Below, one piece after another: positions 44,125-53,231 of a stretch of 64,000 nt of DNA. The position numbers and the translations under genes were made by a program. The notes under the pieces are model-generated. The model saw nothing but the letters and a program-made list of their open reading frames with translations, did not search any database and had not been told where the DNA came from. Each line of letters starts with the position of its first letter. Position 1 is the first letter of the stretch. Source of the stretch: Dehalobacter sp. 12DCB1 (GTDB lineage: Bacteria; Bacillota; Desulfitobacteriia; Desulfitobacteriales; Syntrophobotulaceae); assembly GCF_004343605.1 (NCBI RefSeq), contig NZ_POSF01000019.1, forward strand, positions 62,001 through 126,000. Direction: 5' to 3'.

Positions 44125-44243
44125 TTTGAGCGCCTCCTTTACCCCTCTTCATAAGGTGTCCCTAAAAAACTTAAGTGTTTTAAACAGATAATCACCAGTA
44201 AATAACATTTATATTTGATAGTCGGTCAATTAAGCTTCTATTC

Positions 44244-45491
44244 TTACGTCCGGTAATCAGCGTTGATGTCAATATACTTATGTGTAAGATCACAGCCCCA
44301 GGCCACAGCCTGTTCATTTCCGTCACCTAGGACGATGTCGACCTTGATGTCTGTATTCTTCAACAAAACCGCAGCTTCCGTCTCGGAAAACGGCAGCCCC
44401 TGTCCATGTGCAGCGACTTGCAGCCCGTTCAGATAGATATCCGCTTTGTTCGGATCAAAGCTGGCTCCGGAGTATCCTGCTGCAGCCAGGATTCTTCCCC
44501 AGTTGGCATCTTCACCATACATGGCCGATTTCACCAAATTAGAGGAACAGACACTGCGGGCGATCGTTCTGGCGGCTTCCAATGATACAGCCCCTGCGAC
44601 TTTCACTTCCAGGAACTTGCTGGCCCCTTCGCCGTCTCTTGCAATCGCTTTGGCCATCGTACAGCAGGCTTCCCGGACCATGGCAGAAAAGTTCTCCCAT
44701 TCCTGACCTTCCGGCGCAACTCCCGATAATCCGTTGGCTAAGATCACGACCATATCGTTCGTACTGGTATCTCCATCCACGGTCACCATATTGAAGCTTT
44801 CATCCGTTGCCGCCTTCAGCAGTCCTTTCAGCTTATCCTGCGCAACCTGCGCATCCGTCGTGATAAAACACAGCATCGTTCCCATATTAGGGTGGATCAT
44901 ACCCGAGCCTTTAGCCATGATGCCAAGTTTTATCGTTCCCTGGGCACACTGCAGTTCAAAAGCAAGTTCTTTGCAAACCGTGTCTGTGGTCATAATAGCC
45001 AACGCCGCCTGGTGAGCGTATTCAGTTTTTTCACTTTCGGAGACTTTTCCCTTAAGTGCCTGAACTTCCTTTGCTGCCAGCCTGATTCCTGGGATGACTT
45101 TAGCCAGCGGCAGTTCCTGCCCGATTACCCCTGTAGACGATACCAGAATATCTTCCGGAGCAAAGGCGAGCTCTGCTGCGGTCACCCTGGCCATCTCCAA
45201 GGCAGCGTTGTCACCAATCTCTCCCATGCAGGCATTGGCATTACCGCTATTGACGACAATAGCCTGCGCTTTGCCGTTTGCAAGATGTTTCTCGGTGAGT
45301 ACCAGCGGATGGGCCTTCACGACATTGCGCGTGAACATCCCTGCCGCACTGGCCGGAATCTCAGATAGGATCAGCGCTAGATCGTATTTGTCTTGATATT
45401 TTATGCCTGCTTGAATCCCGCAGGCATAAAATCCGAGCGGCGCGGAAATCCCGCCATTTATTTCTTGCCAAGGATATAATTTATCCGTCAT
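44244..45491 (-). CDS. argJ: Bifunctional glutamate N-acetyltransferase/ornithine acetyltransferase ArgJ
   Basis: Transfers acetyl from acetylornithine to glutamate and may also use acetyl-CoA. The self-cleavage site is in MIHPNMGTMLCF, with Thr as nucleophile of the beta chain; the residue before it is Gly instead of the commoner Ala. 415 residues from ATG 45491 with AAGGAGG; the frame to 45551 is not supported. 68 bp after argC. Bifunctionality is inferred from the lack of a visible argA. Confidence 0.94.
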   Translation of the reverse strand: MTDKLYPWQEINGGISAPLGFYACGIQAGIKYQDKYDLALILSEIPASAAGMFTRNVVKAHPLVLTEKHLANGKAQAIVVNSGNANACMGEIGDNAALEMARVTAAELAFAPEDILVSSTGVIGQELPLAKVIPGIRLAAKEVQALKGKVSESEKTEYAHQAALAIMTTDTVCKELAFELQCAQGTIKLGIMAKGSGMIHPNMGTMLCFITTDAQVAQDKLKGLLKAATDESFNMVTVDGDTSTNDMVVILANGLSGVAPEGQEWENFSAMVREACCTMAKAIARDGEGASKFLEVKVAGAVSLEAARTIARSVCSSNLVKSAMYGEDANWGRILAAAGYSGASFDPNKADIYLNGLQVAAHGQGLPFSETEAAVLLKNTDIKVDIVLGDGNEQAVAWGCDLTHKYIDINADYRT

Positions 45492-45558
45492 TTTTATTCC
45501 TCCTTCGATCTTTTCTGTCTCTAGATGTTTGGGGACAAATGAAACGTCCATTTATCTC

Positions 45559-46587
45559 CTATGGCCAGAGCGCAGTGGTTTGAAGGCCCGTCGTTTCCGG
45601 AAGCTCAAACAGGATGTTCATATTCTGGATGGCCTGGCCGGATGCTCCTTTGACCAAATTGTCAATCACGGAAACCAGGACGACCCTGCCGGTCCGCTGG
45701 TCATATCTTAGCTGAAGGAATGCGTGGTTGCTCCCATACGTATATTTCGTCTGGGGCCACTCTTTCTCCGGCAGCACATGAATAAACGGTTCCTTCTCGT
45801 AAGCTTGCTGCCAGCAATCCCGCAGTTCCTGCTCCGTTATTCCACTCTTGACAGTTGCATAAACGGTAACCAGTATGCCTCGGGTCATTGGCACGAGATG
45901 CGGGGTAAAACTAATCACGACTTTCGCATCCGCTGCCCCGCTTAGCTGCTGCTCGATCTCCGGTGTGTGGCGATGCACACCAACACCGTAAGCTTTAAAA
46001 TTCTCATTTACTTCGGAATAATGAAGGTTCTGGACAATCCCGCGGCCTGCTCCTGAGACACCCGACTTGGCATCGATGATGATGCCGGTTGGATCAAGTA
46101 GTCTTGCTCGGAGTAGCGGCACCAGCGCTAGCTGGGATGCTGTGGGATAACAGCCCGGATTCGCCACAAGGGCTTTCCCTGCAATTTCATTTCTGTATAG
46201 TTCTGGCAGTCCGTAGACAGCCTCTGGCAGCAAAGCTGGATCAGCATGCTTAACCTTATACCAATTTTCATACTCCTGGGCGTCTTTAAGTCTGAAGTCG
46301 GCTCCAAGATCCACAATTTTTATGCCGCGTTCCATCAATTCCCTAGCTCTGGCCGCTGCTATACCATGCGGCAGTGCCATAAACATCACGTTGACATCAG
46401 GTATCTCCTCCGCCTCCAGCACGTTTTCCAGACTTTCCTGAAGGTGAGGGCAAATATCTGAAATACGCTTTCCCGCAGATGTAGAAGAGCCTAAATACGC
46501 CAGCGTGACCTCCGGATGGTTATTTAATAAACGAAGCAATTCCTGCCCTGTATAGCCGGTTGCTCCAAGAATTCCAACTTTAATCAT
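45559..46587 (-). CDS. argC: N-acetyl-gamma-glutamyl-phosphate reductase ArgC
   Basis: NADPH-dependent reduction of acetylglutamyl phosphate. Nucleotide-binding GATGYTGQELLRLL at residues 8-21 and the active-site Cys in NPGCYPTASQLAL are clear. 342 residues; SD AGGAGGG before ATG 46587. First gene of argCJBD; the promoter and ARG box lie 60-90 bp upstream. Confidence 0.96.
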   Translation of the reverse strand: MIKVGILGATGYTGQELLRLLNNHPEVTLAYLGSSTSAGKRISDICPHLQESLENVLEAEEIPDVNVMFMALPHGIAAARARELMERGIKIVDLGADFRLKDAQEYENWYKVKHADPALLPEAVYGLPELYRNEIAGKALVANPGCYPTASQLALVPLLRARLLDPTGIIIDAKSGVSGAGRGIVQNLHYSEVNENFKAYGVGVHRHTPEIEQQLSGAADAKVVISFTPHLVPMTRGILVTVYATVKSGITEQELRDCWQQAYEKEPFIHVLPEKEWPQTKYTYGSNHAFLQLRYDQRTGRVVLVSVIDNLVKGASGQAIQNMNILFELPETTGLQTTALWP

Positions 46588-46646
46588 CCATATCCCTCCT
46601 GTAACGGTAATGCAGCGTTTAGTTTATTTAATAATTTATTTTAATA

Positions 46647-46676
46647 ATTATACACTTATGTGAATAATTATTCAAT
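46647..46676 (-). promoter_or_regulatory. argC promoter with perfect ARG box
   Basis: Minus strand TTGAAT (46675-46670), 17-bp spacer, TATAAT (46652-46647). An 18-bp ARG box, TGTGAATAATTATTCAAT (46659-46676), matches WNTGAATWWWWATTCANW at every position and covers the -35, so ArgR/AhrC with arginine would block polymerase. Confidence 0.85.
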
Positions 46677-46785
46677 ACCTAAGCCCTTAAATTTTTACTT
46701 TTCTCCGATACTTCTTTTAAATTATTCTGATCAATTTTTCTATCTATTCTCTCAGTTTATCTTACTATACATTCCGTCTTTTTCC

Positions 46786-46822
46786 AAAAAAAAATACTCT
46801 CCGTTATGCGAAAAGTATTTTT
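46786..46822 (-). terminator. Terminator of the kinase/regulator operon
   Basis: On the minus strand AAAAATACT/AGTATTTTT with a 15-nt loop, running into a nine-T tract. It lies 64 bp after the response-regulator stop. The gap 46588-46886 holds only this and the argC promoter. Confidence 0.8.
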
Positions 46823-46886
46823 CATGAGACCTTACAACACGATCTTCTTCCTTTGCTGCGTAATGGATTCATTTCTGATGTTCTTA

Positions 46887-47585
46887 TTAAACCCTGAACC
46901 GGTAGCCTGCTCCCCAGACCGTTTCGATATACTGCGGGTTGGAAGGGTCGCTTTCTATTTTATCACGCAGTCGGGCGATATGAACCGTGACCGTAGCAGA
47001 ATCACCGAGCGCCTCAAGTCCCCAGACCTTTTCAAATAATTCGTCTCTGCCGAATACCCGGTTGGGATGCCCTGCCAGATATAAAAGCAGCTCAAATTCT
47101 TTCTGGGCCAGATTGGCTTCTTTGTCATGGATATAAACTCTGCGGGCTTCTTTCTCGATCCTGAGTCCACGGATCACTACAGTGTTGTGCCTTATCTGCT
47201 TTTCGCTGAATTTCTTCTTCAGTTTTTCATAATTCTGCAGATGCGCTTTGACCCTGGCGACGAGTTCACCCGGGCTGAAGGGTTTCGTGATATAGTCATC
47301 CGCTCCGAGATTAAAGCCTTTGATTTTGTCGATTTCCTCTTTTTTAGCGGATACCAGAATCACAGGAACCTCTTTTTCATCTCTTAGACTGCGCAGAATC
47401 TCCAAACCATCCAGACCCGGAAGCATGATATCAAGGATTAGGAGATCATAGCCGTTTTCCTGGAACTGCTTCAGACCGGCAGAACCATCCGCACAAATAT
47501 CGGCTGCAAAACCTTCCACTTCTAGGTAATCTTGTTGCAGTTCCGCAATATTCAGATCGTCTTCAATAATCAGAATCTTTTTCAT
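46887..47585 (-). CDS. OmpR/PhoB-family response regulator
   Basis: 232 residues: receiver domain with phospho-acceptor Asp52 (LILDIMLPG), acidic pair near IIEDD, Lys in VSAKK, then a winged-helix DNA-binding domain ending ETVWGAGYRFRV. ATG 47585 follows CGAGGA; the longer frame into the kinase gene is rejected. Last gene of the operon, 28 bp after its kinase. The probable target is the TAAACA repeat array upstream of the operon. Confidence 0.94.
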   Translation of the reverse strand: MKKILIIEDDLNIAELQQDYLEVEGFAADICADGSAGLKQFQENGYDLLILDIMLPGLDGLEILRSLRDEKEVPVILVSAKKEEIDKIKGFNLGADDYITKPFSPGELVARVKAHLQNYEKLKKKFSEKQIRHNTVVIRGLRIEKEARRVYIHDKEANLAQKEFELLLYLAGHPNRVFGRDELFEKVWGLEALGDSATVTVHIARLRDKIESDPSNPQYIETVWGAGYRFRV

Positions 47586-47613
47586 AACAGTCCTCGTTTT
47601 TGGATGGTTTTCT

Positions 47614-49089
47614 TCATGTAGATTTAGAGTTGACATGGTACTCGTCTTTAAGATAGGCCAGTGAAATCAAAATACTCATTCCTTCCTTGCCGTGGGACGT
47701 TGCCCAGATAATACCCTGATGCCCCTCGACGATCTGTTTGGCAATCGCAAGTCCGAGGCCGCTTCCCTCAATCCCTGTTCTGGCCTGATCGGAACGGTAA
47801 AACCGGTCAAAAATATACGGCAGATCCTTTTCACTGACTCCACACCCATTGTCCTGAAACTCCATAATAATACTGGAAGGCGTCTCCCTGAGCAGAACCC
47901 TTATTACCGCCTCATCTTTGTCTATATACTTGCGGGAGTTGTCCAGAATGTTCATTACAATTCTTTTCATTCGTTCCCGATCAAGAAAAACGCAGCGCTT
48001 TTGGGTCAGGTCACTGAACATTTCCGTGTGTATTCTATTATTTTCGAGTTCAGGTTCACTTTCCAGTAAGCAGTTTCTAATGAATTCCTGAACATCGGTC
48101 CTTTCAAAATTAAACGGAATCTGGTTTAGATCAAGTTTGGCGTAGAGCAGCAAATCATCAATCATCTTATCAACCTGCTCAGCCTTTACATAGATGGTTT
48201 TCAAGTATTTCTCCGTTTTTTCCGGGGTATTTGCGACGCCGTCCAAAATGCCTTCAACATAACCCTTAATCGAAGTAACGGGAGTCTTTAAATCATGGGA
48301 TATGCTGGATATCAGCATTTTTCTGTTGTCTTCGTATTTCAGCTGGGTATGGATCGATTCCTTGAGCTTAAGGCGCATAAGCTCAAGGTCCCGGCACAAT
48401 GCTTCAATCTCCTGGTCACCTTCTTCGGCAATCTGGCAGTCTAGGTTGCCGGTCCGGATCTCATCTGCAGCATGTTGTAGATGATTCAGTGGCTGCAAAA
48501 CCGCCCGCGAAAACTGATAGGAGATCAGGATGTTCGTAACAATGAAAGAGCAAAGGAACGTCAGGCCGATCACAATGAGAAACTGAATCAGGCCGTTAGC
48601 TGCTTGATCCGGTGGAACGAGCAACAGCACGGTTCCCCCAGCAGTATCTGTGGGATCCTGCGCAATAATCTGAACCGTAAAGGACTGACCACTGATCACA
48701 ATGCTTTCCTTGCCAGGCTTGTTTTGTCCTGCTTCCAAGGCCTTAGCCAGCTCAATTTTGCCAATTCCCGGTGCATCCAGCGAGGTATAGATCATGCTAT
48801 CATCCTTCAGGATAATCAGTTCGCCTCCGATTTCAGCTATTTTCTGGCGCAGCAGCCGCTGGAACTTTTCATCGGCAATCGCGTCGGGGCTCTCCTGCTG
48901 GATCAGTCTTTCTATATCCATCAGTACTGCCTCAACCTGAGAGGCCCGCTGGTAGCTTTCCCAGGAATATATATTGCCATATAGTTTGCTGTATATAAAC
49001 AGATAAGCCATGGCGACCAGTACTGTAATCAGTACCGGAATTGCCACGGTAGCTGCATTTGCTGCGATTAAGCGTTTCTTAAGATTCAT
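47614..49089 (-). CDS. Sensor histidine kinase
   Basis: 491 residues: transmembrane helix 1 (about 15-33), an extracytoplasmic sensor of about 130 residues, helix 2 (about 168-190), HAMP, then HisKA with His265 (SSISHDLKTP) and an ATPase domain (NILDNSRKYI, DNGCGVSEKD, GSGLGLAIAKQI). It phosphorylates the regulator downstream. The large outer domain suggests it senses an envelope signal, perhaps the secreted protein or the substrate of the neighbouring ABC transporter (inference). Confidence 0.93.
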   Translation of the reverse strand: MNLKKRLIAANAATVAIPVLITVLVAMAYLFIYSKLYGNIYSWESYQRASQVEAVLMDIERLIQQESPDAIADEKFQRLLRQKIAEIGGELIILKDDSMIYTSLDAPGIGKIELAKALEAGQNKPGKESIVISGQSFTVQIIAQDPTDTAGGTVLLLVPPDQAANGLIQFLIVIGLTFLCSFIVTNILISYQFSRAVLQPLNHLQHAADEIRTGNLDCQIAEEGDQEIEALCRDLELMRLKLKESIHTQLKYEDNRKMLISSISHDLKTPVTSIKGYVEGILDGVANTPEKTEKYLKTIYVKAEQVDKMIDDLLLYAKLDLNQIPFNFERTDVQEFIRNCLLESEPELENNRIHTEMFSDLTQKRCVFLDRERMKRIVMNILDNSRKYIDKDEAVIRVLLRETPSSIIMEFQDNGCGVSEKDLPYIFDRFYRSDQARTGIEGSGLGLAIAKQIVEGHQGIIWATSHGKEGMSILISLAYLKDEYHVNSKST

Positions 49090-49151
49090 TGCAGGTCCTC
49101 ATCATATTCAAGTCATTTAGTATCGTCTTTAAGCAAAGCAAATTCTGCGAT

Positions 49152-49904
49152 TTAGAACTCTTTTTTATCAAATAAATAAAACCCTGCTGTAAAAAACATC
49201 AGCGCGTAGCCGAGCATCAGACAAAAATCCCTGCCAATCTTCGCCAGCGGAAAAGAATTAGCCAGCCACAAATTATACCAGTCAAGCTGCGTAGTAATCA
49301 GCAGGCTTGTGTACTGGGAAAAGAAAATGCCAAAAGCCTTGATGGCCAGAAAAGCAATAACCGCAATAAAAAATACCGATGTGCCACTTTTAAATATATT
49401 GGTCAGAAGCACAATCCCCAAAGCCAATGTAAACAGTGGAAACAGACTGATCACATAAGCAAGCATCGTTCGCTCTACGGCGGCAAAAGTAGCGGAATTG
49501 GCATTAAACAGAAAACCGGCCAGCATTGAGAAGACCATTAGGATCAGTAGGTTGGCTAGAATAAAAACCGCAATGGCCGTGACTTTAGCCATAAATACTT
49601 TCAACCTGCTGACCGGCCTGGTCAGCGTAACACGCATCAAGTTATGGGAAAATTCCCCGGAAAAACAATCAATGGCGACGAGCGCTGTAAACAGTGGCAA
49701 AATTGTATTAACGACGACCGATAGAACCAGTACGGGAAATTCCACGCTGCCGGCGCCTCTTACACCAAAGCCGCTTCTGACACCAACGACAGCCAGCTGC
49801 CCCAGCACAATCACAACCAGTGAGATAATCAGCGCAACCAGAGCTTTCTTCTTTTTGTACAGCTTTTCAATTTCATTGATCAAAGCAGCTTTATACGCGG
49901 CCAT
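49152..49904 (-). CDS. ABC-2 type transporter permease
   Basis: 250 residues with six hydrophobic segments and an N-terminal amphipathic start (MAAYKAALINEIEKLYKKKK), typical of bacitracin/lantibiotic-type ABC-2 permeases. ATG 49904 lies inside the end of the ATPase gene (14-bp overlap) with GAGGTGG as SD. The longer frame to 50036 reads through the ATPase in another frame and is not used. Works with the ATPase upstream. Confidence 0.88.
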   Translation of the reverse strand: MAAYKAALINEIEKLYKKKKALVALIISLVVIVLGQLAVVGVRSGFGVRGAGSVEFPVLVLSVVVNTILPLFTALVAIDCFSGEFSHNLMRVTLTRPVSRLKVFMAKVTAIAVFILANLLILMVFSMLAGFLFNANSATFAAVERTMLAYVISLFPLFTLALGIVLLTNIFKSGTSVFFIAVIAFLAIKAFGIFFSQYTSLLITTQLDWYNLWLANSFPLAKIGRDFCLMLGYALMFFTAGFYLFDKKEF

Positions 49905-50616
49905 TGCGTTCCACCTCACTGACAAAGTAATTTTCCAACGTGGCGTAATTCTGCAGAATCTTTTCCGTGCTGTCCACATTGAGCATCTTTCCGTTGACGA
50001 TGACCCCAATCCTGGTGCAGGTAAGTTCAACATCATGGATCAAATGGCTTGAAATAAAAAAGGTCGTTCCTTCCTGTTCAGCCATCTGCTTAATGAGATT
50101 ACGGACATCGATCATCCCCTCGACATCGAGTCCGTTCAATGGCTCATCCAGAATCAAAACTTTAGGCCTGGCCAGAATAGCCGCAGCTAAACCCAAACGT
50201 TGCTTCATGCCCAGGGAAAACTTCCTGGGTTTTTCCTGTTTGTATTTGATCATACCGGTAAGCTCCAGAACTTCATCAATTCTGTGGTCATCGACTCCCG
50301 GATAATACCGGGCACGCTGCCTTAAGTTCTCATAAGCGGTCAAGAACGGATAAGAGTCAGCAATTTCAATAATACAGCCAACTTCCGCCATGGCCTTCTC
50401 ATACGATTCGGTAATACTATGCCCGAAAATCTTGACATCACCGCGGTCCGACCGGATTAAGCCGGTCATGACCTTCATTGCCGTTGTTTTTCCTGCACCG
50501 TTTGGCCCAAGAAAACCAAAAATATCTCCCTGATCAATTTCCAGATTGATATCGTCAATACCCCGGCCATTTTTATACAGTTTGGTCAAGCTGCATATTT
50601 CAATTACTTTTTCCAT
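49891..50616 (-). CDS. ABC transporter ATP-binding protein
   Basis: 241 residues. Walker A GPNGAGKTT (37-45), signature FSLGMKQR, Walker B VLILDEP and the H-loop in SSHLIHD. The BcrA/NatA-like type that pairs with ABC-2 permeases. 130 bp after the secreted-protein gene, with a stable hairpin in between. Exported substrate unknown; peptide self-protection or envelope-stress relief are typical. Confidence 0.92.
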   Translation of the reverse strand: MEKVIEICSLTKLYKNGRGIDDINLEIDQGDIFGFLGPNGAGKTTAMKVMTGLIRSDRGDVKIFGHSITESYEKAMAEVGCIIEIADSYPFLTAYENLRQRARYYPGVDDHRIDEVLELTGMIKYKQEKPRKFSLGMKQRLGLAAAILARPKVLILDEPLNGLDVEGMIDVRNLIKQMAEQEGTTFFISSHLIHDVELTCTRIGVIVNGKMLNVDSTEKILQNYATLENYFVSEVERNGRV

Positions 50617-50641
50617 TTAATTGCCCCCATTGCGCATGCAA

Positions 50642-50670
50642 GGAGCCTGCCGGGGAATCCCGGCAGCTCC
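50642..50670 (-). other. GC-rich intercistronic hairpin
   Basis: CTGCCGGG/CCCGGCAG with a GAAT loop, extended by GGAG/CTCC past one bulged C. No T tract follows on the minus strand; it separates the secreted-protein gene from the ABC genes and could give unequal expression. Confidence 0.55.
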
Positions 50671-50746
50671 AATTTTAAAGTTATTGCCATTGGTTATTCG
50701 TTTTGTTACACGTTATTCGTTGTCTGTCATCTAACATTGCGTCTAT

Positions 50747-52006
50747 TCATTCCAGAACAGGCGAGAAGACGGAATCGTAAGGCCCATTGGACATGTTCAG
50801 GTTGAAATACACCTTGGCATTTGCTTCATCCAGGTAGATACTTCCGGACCGGTTCAATCCATCATTATCTCTGAATTCAAACATGGCATCCGATTTTGCC
50901 TGATTGGAAGTTGTGGCGTCAAACGTAAAGGTCAGGGCATTCTGAGCATACGTCTCAAAGCCTTCTTTGTATTCCTCGGAATATTTTCCGGCAATATTTG
51001 CGCTCTCAACATGGGCGATTTGCAGAATGCGTTCGCCAATCTTGACAAATTTCCCGTCTTGCTCGATGATAATATCGTTTTTAAATGTCCCGATAAATTT
51101 TTCAGGATTGGAGATCTGAGGTCCGGCACTGTTTCTTTCTGTTGTTCTCTTAACTTTTTTGCCGCTAAGGTCCGGCTTCTGAACAACCGTTTCATTAATA
51201 TCCGTCAATTTAACAAGCGTTTCCATCGTAATTTCATGGGCCTGTTCCTGTGCGTCCTTTCCGGATAATATCACTGTTGCCAGAATGTAATCCAAGAGAC
51301 CGTCCGAATTAACTGTGGCCGACCCTTCAATTTGTTTCACATAGATATCCTGCGTTAGTACAGGGATTCTGGCACTATAGCTGTTTTGTCCCGAAAAAGC
51401 CTGTTTGACCTGAAGGGAAGCCACCGCGTTGACCAAAGCCGGAATCTGTACTTCAGACAGGGAACCCGAAAGCGCTTTGCTGCCATCGGCATTCTCCTGA
51501 ACAACCACATGGTCCTTCAAACTGCCGACAACCGCATCCACAATCTTCTCAACATCTTCCGCTTCATCCTGTTTAAAAGGATTGTCAAATACATCCATTT
51601 GGCGTTCCTGGGTATATTCGGTATAGTAATAGGCTTCATTGCCGGTGCCGATATCCGTGCCATTGATCCAGGTGTTCTTATCCGTATAGTAATAAGAATC
51701 GGAAACCTTTCCGTCTGGACTCAGACTACGGGAGCTGTCTTCAGTCGCACCATTCAGCCGGTCAAATTTTTTGACATCGTTCTGGGAACTGATGATTTCA
51801 CCGTTATACTTTATGACAAATGAATAATCCAGGGTAAAGTTGTTAAATTTCTCTGAACAGCTCGCGGCGCTTTGCTTTAAGCCGTCCTTAAGCGTATCAT
51901 AGCCGCTCTTGCTGACAATGTCCGCCAGTGCAGTTGATGCAAACAACAGAATCCCGACAGTAAAGACTACCGGCAGCGCCGCTTTTTTAGATATTCTCAT
52001 CTTCAC
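50747..52006 (-). CDS. Secreted protein of unknown function (419 aa)
   Basis: I do not recognise a family. A Sec signal peptide (KKAALPVVFTVGILLFASTA, cleavage after ALA near residue 28) is followed by a Ser/Asp/Lys-rich, Tyr-containing extracellular part without Cys except one near residue 50. Low-hydrophobicity, mostly beta-strand-like sequence; no catalytic motif seen. The ATG 52006 follows AAGGAG. First gene of the operon with an ABC exporter and a two-component system, so it may be the operon's effector or signal carrier (inference). Confidence 0.75.
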   Translation of the reverse strand: MKMRISKKAALPVVFTVGILLFASTALADIVSKSGYDTLKDGLKQSAASCSEKFNNFTLDYSFVIKYNGEIISSQNDVKKFDRLNGATEDSSRSLSPDGKVSDSYYYTDKNTWINGTDIGTGNEAYYYTEYTQERQMDVFDNPFKQDEAEDVEKIVDAVVGSLKDHVVVQENADGSKALSGSLSEVQIPALVNAVASLQVKQAFSGQNSYSARIPVLTQDIYVKQIEGSATVNSDGLLDYILATVILSGKDAQEQAHEITMETLVKLTDINETVVQKPDLSGKKVKRTTERNSAGPQISNPEKFIGTFKNDIIIEQDGKFVKIGERILQIAHVESANIAGKYSEEYKEGFETYAQNALTFTFDATTSNQAKSDAMFEFRDNDGLNRSGSIYLDEANAKVYFNLNMSNGPYDSVFSPVLE

Positions 52007-52071
52007 TTACTCCTTTTCAAATATTGGAAAGCTTTCTGATCTTATTTTACTCCCAATATCTTGAATATCTG

Positions 52072-52099
52072 TAAACAGAATCTAAACAATTTATAAACA
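52072..52099 (+). promoter_or_regulatory. Three TAAACA direct repeats at 11-bp spacing
   Basis: TAAACA at 52072, 52083 and 52094, each separated by exactly 5 bp. This half-site plus 5-bp spacer pattern is the usual binding layout of OmpR/PhoB-family regulators. It lies 66-93 bp before the secreted-protein ATG. The rest of the 308-bp gap (52007-52314) is AT-rich without an ORF. Confidence 0.65.
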
Positions 52100-52314
52100 A
52101 TGCTTCTGGGCAGAAGGAACAACTCTTATTTCGGTTTTTAACCTTTTAAATAGATTTAAAATAGTGCCAAGCACCAGCCTAAAAAGCTCAGGTCCGTTAC
52201 AGCTTCTACGGCTGATTATCTGATATATTCGGGATTAATTGTGCATCTTCCTTTATTTATTGCCAGCACGGTGAATTTCCTTTTGTGACCTTTTATAATT
52301 AATTTTTTTATAAA

Positions 52315-53097
52315 TTAATCGTCTGCCGCCACCGGCTGTTCCTTGGCCAGATAATTGCCCACTCCTTCGAAAATAGCCATGGCCAGCTGTTGCTGATAAG
52401 CACTTTGGTTTAATTTTTTTTCTTCTTCCGGATTGGACAGGAAACCGACTTCAATCGTCACGGCCACCATATTCGTATTCTTGAGGATAAAATAGCTTTG
52501 GTTTGCCTTTGCTTCCCGTTTTTTTGTTCCGACTTTATTCAAACTTTGCTGGATACTTTCAGCCAGCAGTTTTCCTCCCTCGGATTCCGGATGGTAAAAC
52601 ACTTGCGGGCCATGCTGTCTTTGATCGGAAAAACTATTGGCATGAATACTCAGATATATTTTAGCCTGGGATTCCATAGCGGTTTGAATCCGGTAGGCCA
52701 AGTCCTCTCTTTTGCGTTGAAGCAAGCTTAAAGAAGTCCCAAAATCCCGGTCCTGCTCCCTTAGCATCACAACTTTGCTTCCGGCCTGGATGAACAGTAC
52801 CTGCAGCCTTTTAGAAACCTGCAGGTTCACATCCTTCTCCAGGGTTTTATTGACGCCAACAGCCCCAGGGTCAACCCCGCCATGACCGGCATCGATCGTT
52901 ACGGTTACCCCCCCGAGTATCCAACTCCAGCCCGGAACATCCTTAGCAGTATGTAATGCTGTTTTCTGGCTGAAAAAAATACCGGTTACGGCCAGAAGAA
53001 CAATAATGCTTGATGCCAGTATAATCTTTGGTTTCGGAATTATTTGTCTGTGCATCAATCCGCTGATCCGTGAATAATTTATTTGTTTGGCCATGGT
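52315..53097 (-). CDS. cwlD: N-acetylmuramoyl-L-alanine amidase CwlD (spore cortex)
   Basis: Amidase_3 enzyme that removes peptide stems so PdaA can make muramic-delta-lactam in spore cortex. A membrane anchor at about 22-41 precedes the catalytic domain with zinc motif TIDAGHGGVDPGAVG, IYLSIHANSF and a final EVGFLSNPEE. 260 residues from ATG 53097 after GAGGGGGAG; the frame to 53199 crosses a terminator. Its position after rpsI matches the Bacillus arrangement. Good evidence that the organism sporulates. Confidence 0.9.
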   Translation of the reverse strand, partial: TMAKQINYSRISGLMHRQIIPKPKIILASSIIVLLAVTGIFFSQKTALHTAKDVPGWSWILGGVTVTIDAGHGGVDPGAVGVNKTLEKDVNLQVSKRLQVLFIQAGSKVVMLREQDRDFGTSLSLLQRKREDLAYRIQTAMESQAKIYLSIHANSFSDQRQHGPQVFYHPESEGGKLLAESIQQSLNKVGTKKREAKANQSYFILKNTNMVAVTIEVGFLSNPEEEKKLNQSAYQQQLAMAIFEGVGNYLAKEQPVAADD

Positions 53098-53180
53098 TCT
53101 CCCCCTCTCACCTATATCTATGGTGAAGGGCAGGCAATTATTCAGGAGGGAATGATTATAAAGTATGGTCTTTATCATAA

Positions 53181-53216
53181 TAAAAAATCCCCCAACCATA
53201 CGTGTGTTGAGGGATT
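53181..53216 (-). terminator. Terminator after rpsI
   Basis: Minus-strand AATCCCTCAAC/GTTGGGGGATT (one G-U) followed by TTTTTTATT, between rpsI and cwlD. It separates the ribosomal pair from the sporulation gene. Confidence 0.8.
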
Positions 53217-53231
53217 ATTATATTTATTGAA

